A stretch of DNA of 64,000 nt from positions 310,001 to 374,000 of the forward strand of contig NZ_AUGS01000005.1 in NCBI RefSeq assembly GCF_000422785.1, in the 5' to 3' direction. The notes beneath the pieces were generated by a model that was given only the letters and a program-made list of their open reading frames with translations, ran no database searches and was not told where the DNA came from. Source of the stretch: Pseudovibrio exalbescens DSM 16456. Lineage in GTDB: Bacteria > Pseudomonadota > Alphaproteobacteria > Rhizobiales > Stappiaceae. The position numbers and the translations under genes were made by a program. Shown piece after piece: positions 58,750 to 64,000 of the stretch (position 1 is its first letter; the number at the start of each line of letters is the position of its first letter).

Positions 58750-59697
58750 ATGCTCAATGTACTCAACTTGGCCTTGCCGTTTTTCCTGCTTATTTTCATT
58801 GGCTACGTCTCAGGAAAGCGGGTCAAACTACCTCAGGAAGGGCTGGCGTGGATCAACTTCTTCGTGTTGTATATTGCCTTGCCGGCGTTGTTCTTTCAGC
58901 TTCTTTCCGAAACTCCGCTTGAAGAACTGGCAACGTTTGATTTTGTGGCGGGTACTACGGCGGCCACCTTCATCGCTTTTGTCCTGTCCTTTGTCGCGGG
59001 TAAGGTGCTGGCCAAAACCGAGGTCAATGCGGCAACGGTGCAAGCGTTGGTCGGCAGCTACTCCAACATCGGCTACATGGGGCCCGGGGTAACGCTAGCT
59101 GTGCTGGGGGCCTCGGCGACCGTACCCACCGCGTTGATCCTGTGTTTTGACACGATCCTGCTGTTCATACTGGTGCCGATGATGATGTCGCTGGGGGGCA
59201 CGGCGCGGCAGCCAGCGCATGTTGTTGTGAGACAGGTCCTATTTCGCATTGCAACCCACCCGTTCATCGTGGCGGTATTTGCGGGCATTCTGGCTGCAGC
59301 GGTCGAGTTTCAGCCCCCGGTGGCAATTGACACGTTGCTGACGTATTTGCGCAATGCGGCTGCACCATGTGCCTTGTTTGCCATGGGGGTGACGATTGCC
59401 TTGCAACCAGCCCGTCGGCGGGCGGCGGAACTCCCCGTTCTTCTGGTGATCAAGCTGGTCCTGCATCCGGTGCTGGTTTATTTCATTCTCACCAGCATCG
59501 GCGGTTTTCAAGACAAGTGGGTCTACACCGGCGTCTTGATGGCCAGCCTGCCGCCAGCAGCTAACGTTTATGTATTGGCTCAGCAATACCACGCCTATGT
59601 CGAGCGTGCGTCAACGGCCGTTTTGATCGGCACCATGGCGTCCGTGCTCACGGTGCCGGTTGTCATTTATCTGATCACGCACGGCTATTTGCTGTAG
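58750..59697 (+). CDS. AEC-family transporter
   Basis: Auxin-efflux-carrier-family proteins of bacteria transport dicarboxylates such as malonate or malate. The 315-residue protein has about ten membrane helices and family features FFLLIFIGYVSGKRVKLP, LVGSYSNIGYMGPGVTLAVLG and MASLPPAANVYVLAQQY. There is no close Shine-Dalgarno sequence before ATG 58750. Its last 23 bases overlap the 3' end of the convergent hydroxylase gene. The substrate is unknown. Confidence 0.86.
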   Translation: MLNVLNLALPFFLLIFIGYVSGKRVKLPQEGLAWINFFVLYIALPALFFQLLSETPLEELATFDFVAGTTAATFIAFVLSFVAGKVLAKTEVNAATVQALVGSYSNIGYMGPGVTLAVLGASATVPTALILCFDTILLFILVPMMMSLGGTARQPAHVVVRQVLFRIATHPFIVAVFAGILAAAVEFQPPVAIDTLLTYLRNAAAPCALFAMGVTIALQPARRRAAELPVLLVIKLVLHPVLVYFILTSIGGFQDKWVYTGVLMASLPPAANVYVLAQQYHAYVERASTAVLIGTMASVLTVPVVIYLITHGYLL

Positions 59698-60904
59698 GGG
59701 CGGTGCGGCGCATCAGTCTTGGCAGCAGAAATGTTGGCGCAATGCCTTCACGCATCAACAAGCGGCGCACGGGGCCTAGAGTTGATGCGGTATAAAGGCC
59801 AATGGACCGCAGCACCTGAATAGGCAAAGCACTAGTGAGCAAGGAGCGGTTCAACAGATCCACGGCATTGGTGCGTGAGTTGATATCGCTCCAGCGCTGT
59901 CGCTCATAGCTTGCGAGCACATCGTCGCCGCCGGGATCCTGATGATGGGCTTTGGCCTTGCCTGCCAGGTCTGCGATCACCGCAATGTCTCGCAATGAAA
60001 GGTTGAGCCCCTGGGCGCCAATGGGAGGGAAGGCATGGGCCGCTTCCCCCACCAGAACGGAACGATTGCCGCTGAGCCGTTTTGCCTTCAGACCGGACAT
60101 GGGGTAGACCTGACGCTCACTGATCACCTTGAATTTTCCAAGAACAGAGTGCGCGATGTCCTCCAGTTCTCTGGCTAGGGCCTCATCATCCAGCCTGCTG
60201 AGGCGTTCAGCCACATCCGGAGCTTCCACGCAGACCAGCGCGCTCTCGCGGCCGGGCAACGGCACCAGCGTGAAGGGACCTGTTTCGCGATGGAATTCGG
60301 TCGAGACGTTATAGTGAGGCAGGTCATGCGAAAGGTTCATAACCAACGCGGATTGCTTGTAGGCCCACGTGTCCACATCGATACCCGCCGCTTCCCGCAC
60401 CAACGATTTGCGACCATCAGCGCCAACAACCAGTTTTGCGGCGAGGGTCTGCCCCCCGGCGAGGGTCAAGGTCGCTTCGGTCGGGCTGGATCGAACTGAG
60501 GTGACAGAACCCTCGATAAACGTCACATCGCAATTTTCGCCAATCAGTTTTTCAAGGCCACGGTTCAGGTTCTTGTTCAGGATATTGTAGCCAAACGCCG
60601 GTAGTTTGAGCTCATGTGCGTCGAAAGTTGTCTCCCGGGCTCGGATCAGACGGGTCGTCCCATCAATCAATCGCATCTTTTCCAATGCGGTAAAGTCGGC
60701 TTCAAGTGCCGCCCAAATGCCGATGTTCTCGAGGAAATCCTTGGAAGCCGCCATCAGCGCGGTGGTTCGGCTGTCATTCATGTTCGGCGCCGGACCAACG
60801 AGTGCAGTTCGCACCCCGCGCGAGGCAAGGGCGAGGGCGGCAATCATGCCTGCCGGACCGGTTCCGACCACGACGCACTCGAAGGTTTCAGATGGCATTG
60901 TCAT
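59675..60904 (-). CDS. UbiH/UbiF/COQ6-type FAD-dependent hydroxylase
   Basis: Enzymes of this group hydroxylate the ring of ubiquinone precursors. The 409-residue protein shows VVGTGPAGMIAALALASRG, the GADGRKSLVREAAGI motif and GEAAHAFPPIGAQGLNLSLRD. ATG 60904 follows AGGAG; longer frames extend into the upstream gene's control region. Which ring position it hydroxylates is not evident. It is divergent from the DUF2182 gene and overlaps the AEC gene at its 3' end. Confidence 0.9.
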   Translation of the reverse strand: MTMPSETFECVVVGTGPAGMIAALALASRGVRTALVGPAPNMNDSRTTALMAASKDFLENIGIWAALEADFTALEKMRLIDGTTRLIRARETTFDAHELKLPAFGYNILNKNLNRGLEKLIGENCDVTFIEGSVTSVRSSPTEATLTLAGGQTLAAKLVVGADGRKSLVREAAGIDVDTWAYKQSALVMNLSHDLPHYNVSTEFHRETGPFTLVPLPGRESALVCVEAPDVAERLSRLDDEALARELEDIAHSVLGKFKVISERQVYPMSGLKAKRLSGNRSVLVGEAAHAFPPIGAQGLNLSLRDIAVIADLAGKAKAHHQDPGGDDVLASYERQRWSDINSRTNAVDLLNRSLLTSALPIQVLRSIGLYTASTLGPVRRLLMREGIAPTFLLPRLMRRTAPTANSRA

Positions 60905-61061
60905 TTTTCCGGCTCCTGGACACTCTTGAATCGGATTCAACACTTTAGAAGTTGGATAAATTCTGCGAAAAGACAAGCAGATAACGCCTAACACGCGATT
61001 CCACCATCGCACAGTCGCCATTCGGGCGTAAAACGTGATCGACAACAGGACAGAAAGAGCC

Positions 61062-61970
61062 ATGGGTAACGATGTTTCTTCCTCGCAGCGGTTTTGGCGA
61101 GACGCCGTTCCTGTGCTGGTACTGACGGGCGCTATCGCGCTCGGCTGGGCCTATCTGGGCTACATGGTTGTCGACATGGTCACACGAATGGATATGGGCG
61201 CCATGGGACCGGGCATGGAGCTGTTCAATCAGTTCAACATGTTCAAGGGGCTGGACCCGGCCATTCGGGCGCAGTTGGCGGTCCTGTGCTTGCCCATGGC
61301 CAATGAAGCCTTCGGCATGCCAGGGCTGGTGGACGGATCCTTTGCAGACTTTCTGCTCATTTTCCTGATGTGGTTGATGATGGTTCTGGCCATGATGTTG
61401 CCCAGTGCCGTTCCAATGCTGACAAGTTACCACAGGGCGCGCCCCGGCAACGCCGTGCTCGTGGTTGCGGCTGGATATCTGGCCATCTGGACCGGGTTCA
61501 GCGTTTTGGCCACTTTGCTGCAAATGGCTCTGCATACGCTTGGCGCGCTGACGCCGATGATGGTTCCCACGATCAGCATTCTGGCAACCTCGACGATCTT
61601 TGCCGCGGGCATCTATCAGTTCACGCCATTCAAGATGGCATGTCTTGTGCGGTGCAGGGTACCCAACACGTTGTTGGCCGGTCACAAGGCGCAGTCCGAT
61701 CATTCCGCGTTCCGATTCGGACTGGATCAGGGGTTGTACTGCCTTGGGTGTTGTTGGGCACTCATGGCATTGATGTTTGCTGTTGGCATCATGAACATCA
61801 TCTGGATTGCGCTGCTAGGACTTGTTATGGCGATTGAGAAGACGTCGAATTCCCGTCCGGTGACCTATGGCATCGGGGTGGCTCTCATTTTGTGGGGAGC
61901 CGTCAACCTCTACTTTAATTCGGGATCAACGCCGTTTATGAATGCCCTTGCCGGCTTGTTCACACTGTAG
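61062..61970 (+). CDS. DUF2182 integral membrane protein
   Basis: The 302-residue protein has about six or seven membrane helices with methionine-rich loops, and the DUF2182 signatures MVLAMMLPSAVPML, GIYQFTPFKMACLVRCRVP and GLYCLGCCWALM. The Cys and Met clusters suggest metal handling, which is unproven for the family. ATG 61062 is preferred to GTG 61035. It precedes pcs by 35 bases on the same strand. Confidence 0.85.
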   Translation: MGNDVSSSQRFWRDAVPVLVLTGAIALGWAYLGYMVVDMVTRMDMGAMGPGMELFNQFNMFKGLDPAIRAQLAVLCLPMANEAFGMPGLVDGSFADFLLIFLMWLMMVLAMMLPSAVPMLTSYHRARPGNAVLVVAAGYLAIWTGFSVLATLLQMALHTLGALTPMMVPTISILATSTIFAAGIYQFTPFKMACLVRCRVPNTLLAGHKAQSDHSAFRFGLDQGLYCLGCCWALMALMFAVGIMNIIWIALLGLVMAIEKTSNSRPVTYGIGVALILWGAVNLYFNSGSTPFMNALAGLFTL

Positions 61971-62005
61971 ACGCATGGCGTCACCACTGGATCAAAGAGC
62001 TCGAA

Positions 62006-62710
62006 TTGTCTGATAAACCTGAACACAAACTCTTTATAATTCATTTGTTCACTGCTCTGGGTGCGCCATTGGCCTTGCTCGCGCTGATTGAAGGCGCGCA
62101 AGGAGACTTGGGCATGATGTTCCTGTGGCTGGCTGTGTCCTTGTTCGTGGATGGCGTGGATGGCCCCTTGGCCCGACGGTTTCAGATCCAGACACGGTTG
62201 CCACGCTGGAGCGGTGCCATTCTCGATCTGGTCATCGATTATTCCACCTATGTTTTCCTGCCAGCCTTCGCCCTCTATCAGAGCGGCCTCTTGAGCAATT
62301 TCTGGGCGCTCGCCAGTGGCTCCATTATCGTTTTCACCGGGGCAATCTATTTCGCTGACACGGACATGAAGTGTGATACGGGGCATTTCAGCGGCTTTCC
62401 CGGCGTGTGGAACATGGTCATTGTTGCGTTGATTGCCATTCAGGCGGATCCGTGGCTGATCTTGGCCATGGTGGCCCTTTGTACGGTTCTGACATTCCTG
62501 CCGATTTACTTCGTTCATCCCGTGCGCACCAAGCAATGGCGTCTTCTCACGCTCGTTGTGCTGGCTGTCTGGACCGGAGCGATTGCGTGGTCCGTTATTT
62601 TGAACTTCCAAGTGGATACGATTCTGACAGCAGTGATCACCACAACCAGTCTCTACCTGCTGTGCGTTGGTGCGGTGCAACAGCTGTTGGCTAAGCTTGC
62701 GCCAAGCTGA
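62006..62710 (+). CDS. pcs: Phosphatidylcholine synthase
   Basis: Pcs condenses CDP-diacylglycerol with choline to make phosphatidylcholine in one step. The CDP-alcohol phosphotransferase motif is present as FVDGVDGPLARRFQ followed by GAILDLVIDYSTYVFLPA, the Pcs-type form. About eight membrane helices are predicted in 234 residues. The start is TTG 62006. This enzyme is a marker of alphaproteobacteria that take up choline. Confidence 0.93.
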   Translation: MSDKPEHKLFIIHLFTALGAPLALLALIEGAQGDLGMMFLWLAVSLFVDGVDGPLARRFQIQTRLPRWSGAILDLVIDYSTYVFLPAFALYQSGLLSNFWALASGSIIVFTGAIYFADTDMKCDTGHFSGFPGVWNMVIVALIAIQADPWLILAMVALCTVLTFLPIYFVHPVRTKQWRLLTLVVLAVWTGAIAWSVILNFQVDTILTAVITTTSLYLLCVGAVQQLLAKLAPS

Positions 62711-62840
62711 AAAACGCCGTGTTTTACATTGGCCTTAAAGCGTAGTTGTGGGTGGCATGTCTTGCCACCTCTTGCATTTTCAAGTCTCATCAACACCTGA
62801 TAGCCTACTGAAACTCTGTCTCGTTGGGAGGAAAGCGGAC

Positions 62841-63818
62841 ATGGTGAATGCCGTCAGAATTCATGAAACCGGTGGCCCGGAAGTACTCAAGTGGGAAACG
62901 ATCGAGTTGGGCCCACCCGCGCCTGGTGATGTTCGGATCCGGCACACGGCTGTTGGTCTGAACTATATCGACACCTATTTTCGCTCTGGTTTGTATCCCG
63001 CACCGTTTGGCCTTCCTTTCGTTCCCGGTAACGAAGGGGCAGGGGTTGTCATTGCCGTAGGAGCAGGAGTTACCGATCTGAAAGAGGGTGACCGGGTTGC
63101 CTATGCAGGCCCATTGGGTGCTTACAGTGAGGAACGGAACATTCCAGCGGCCAATCTTGTAAAGGTCCCGGAACGCATCGCTGATGAAACCGCAGCCGGG
63201 ATGATGCTGAAAGGCATGACAGCACGCTACCTGCTCAAGGCGACCTATCCGGTCACAGCTGGCACGACCATACTGTTCCATGCCGCCGCCGGGGGAGTTG
63301 GTTTGATTGCAGGGCAGTGGGCCGCTCATCTGGGAGCAACTGCAATCGGCACCGTGGGCTCTGACGAGAAGGCAGAACTGGCCAAGGCCAATGGATACGC
63401 CCATGTCATCAACTATCGCAGTGAAAACTGGATCGAACGGGTGAAGGAAATCACCGGCGGACAGGGCTGCGACGTGGTTTATGACAGCATCGGACGGGAT
63501 ACGTTCCCCGGTTCGCTGGATTGTCTGAAACACCGCGGCATGTGGGTCAGCTTTGGCCAGTCTTCAGGACCGCTACCAGAGGTCGACTTGGGCATTCTAG
63601 CGCGTAAGGGTTCCCTGTTTGCAACGCGACCAACCCTTTTCAACTACATCGAAAAACGAGAAGACCTGGTTGCAACGGCAAATGATCTGTTTGATATCGT
63701 CGGTTCAGGAGCGGTGACGGTGCCTATAAATCAACGCTATGCGCTCAAGGATGCTGAACAGGCCCACCGGGATCTTGAAGGTCGGCGGACAACCGGCACC
63801 ACTGTTCTGCTTCCATAA
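62841..63818 (+). CDS. NADPH:quinone oxidoreductase (zinc-free MDR family)
   Basis: The 325-residue medium-chain reductase resembles E. coli QorA. It shows VGLNYIDTYFRSGLYP, PFVPGNEGAGVV, the Rossmann motif HAAAGGVGLIAGQWAAHLGA and VSFGQSSGPLPEVDLGIL. The GHE catalytic zinc residues of alcohol dehydrogenases are absent (GNEGAG). GGGAGGAAAG supports ATG 62841. Its natural substrate is unknown. A divergent or downstream LysR gene follows on the same strand after 25 bases. Confidence 0.92.
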   Translation: MVNAVRIHETGGPEVLKWETIELGPPAPGDVRIRHTAVGLNYIDTYFRSGLYPAPFGLPFVPGNEGAGVVIAVGAGVTDLKEGDRVAYAGPLGAYSEERNIPAANLVKVPERIADETAAGMMLKGMTARYLLKATYPVTAGTTILFHAAAGGVGLIAGQWAAHLGATAIGTVGSDEKAELAKANGYAHVINYRSENWIERVKEITGGQGCDVVYDSIGRDTFPGSLDCLKHRGMWVSFGQSSGPLPEVDLGILARKGSLFATRPTLFNYIEKREDLVATANDLFDIVGSGAVTVPINQRYALKDAEQAHRDLEGRRTTGTTVLLP

Positions 63819-63843
63819 CTCCAGCACAAGGCACCAACGCACA

Positions 63844-64000
63844 ATGGATCGCTCTCGTTTCTTATATGGTCCCGCAATGCGATATTTCGCACTTGCGGCG
63901 GAAGAGGGGTCCATTCGTGCGGCGGCGCGTAAACTCAACGTGGCCTCCTCGGCAGTGAACCGACAAATCCTGTCCCTGGAGGATCAACTGGGCGTACAGC
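63844..64000 (+). CDS. LysR-family transcriptional regulator, partial
   Basis: The window ends after 52 codons. They encode the N-terminal winged helix of a LysR regulator: MRYFALAAEEGSIRAAARKL, NVASSAVNRQILSLEDQLGV. The ATG at 63844 starts 26 bases after the quinone reductase stop. The effector domain and target are outside the window. Confidence 0.9.
   Translation, partial: MDRSRFLYGPAMRYFALAAEEGSIRAAARKLNVASSAVNRQILSLEDQLGVQ

Noticed and set aside
59675-59697. Overlap of AEC and hydroxylase genes as a sign of a wrong stop or frameshift
   Set aside because: Both proteins have normal C-termini; a 23-base convergent overlap is common in compact genomes.

Overview
The window reads as a chromosomal, mostly core segment of an alphaproteobacterium of the Hyphomicrobiales (Rhizobiales) type. 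The evidence is gene content and order: argS / SPOR-domain protein / nagZ / scpA / scpB / tatABC / serS / surE / pcm / NlpD-like lipoprotein, then yajC / secD / secF / Mth938-domain protein / phytoene-synthase-family protein, together with an IalB-family protein, HspQ, a two-domain cold-shock protein, phosphatidylcholine synthase and two LexA boxes of the alphaproteobacterial GAAC-N7-GAAC form. I cannot name the genus. I see no rRNA operon, insertion sequence, prophage or CRISPR array; one tRNA (Glu, UUC) is present.

Layout. 1-15290 (+): the last codons of a probable dgt, then translation, cell-envelope, chromosome-segregation (ScpAB) and twin-arginine export genes, with an orphan ABC ATPase between scpB and tatA. 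15312-20824: an AAA+ ATPase on the minus strand, then the Sec accessory operon followed by relatives of two mitochondrial complex I assembly factors. 20841-30131: trmFO, a lipoprotein with a transglutaminase-like Cys/His/Asp pattern, a 0.57-kb non-coding interval with a tandem array of hairpins exposing CCTCCTCCC-like loops on the minus strand (candidate 'cuckoo'/alpha-r14-type small RNAs), divergent uvrA and ssb with one LexA box each, tRNA-Glu, gloA, a double cold-shock protein and a DUF192 protein. 30158-40524: galE, marC-like, gyrA, a structured 0.7-kb gap with a consensus CRP-type site, coaD, two cyclophilins and queA-tgt. 40625-48731: nucleotide-sugar genes (UDP-sugar dehydrogenase, UDP-glucuronate 4-epimerase, galU), the sulfate-activation set cysQ-cysD-cysNC with a long inverted repeat covering the cysD ribosome-binding site, and kdsA. 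48918-57184: eno, a small membrane protein, a FrnE-like oxidoreductase, a pair of degenerate enzymes (REC-REC-pseudo-GGDEF protein and acyl-AMP-ligase-like protein), a YejA-like binding protein and an IalB protein. 57221-64000: hspQ, a late lipid A acyltransferase, an AEC transporter, a UbiH/COQ6-type hydroxylase, a DUF2182 membrane protein, pcs, a quinone oxidoreductase and the first 52 codons of a LysR regulator.

How the genes fit together. Several blocks serve the envelope: TatABC and SecDF-YajC export proteins; SPOR, NagZ and NlpD-like proteins act on peptidoglycan; KdsA, the late acyltransferase, GalE/GalU and the UDP-uronate genes feed lipopolysaccharide or other surface glycans; Pcs makes phosphatidylcholine. 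The most interesting non-housekeeping signals are the hairpin array at 23176-23348, the cysD leader at 44875-44936, the degenerate protein pair at 51400-54269 and the lipoprotein at 22454-23104. All family calls rest on reading motifs and lengths; no database search was run.
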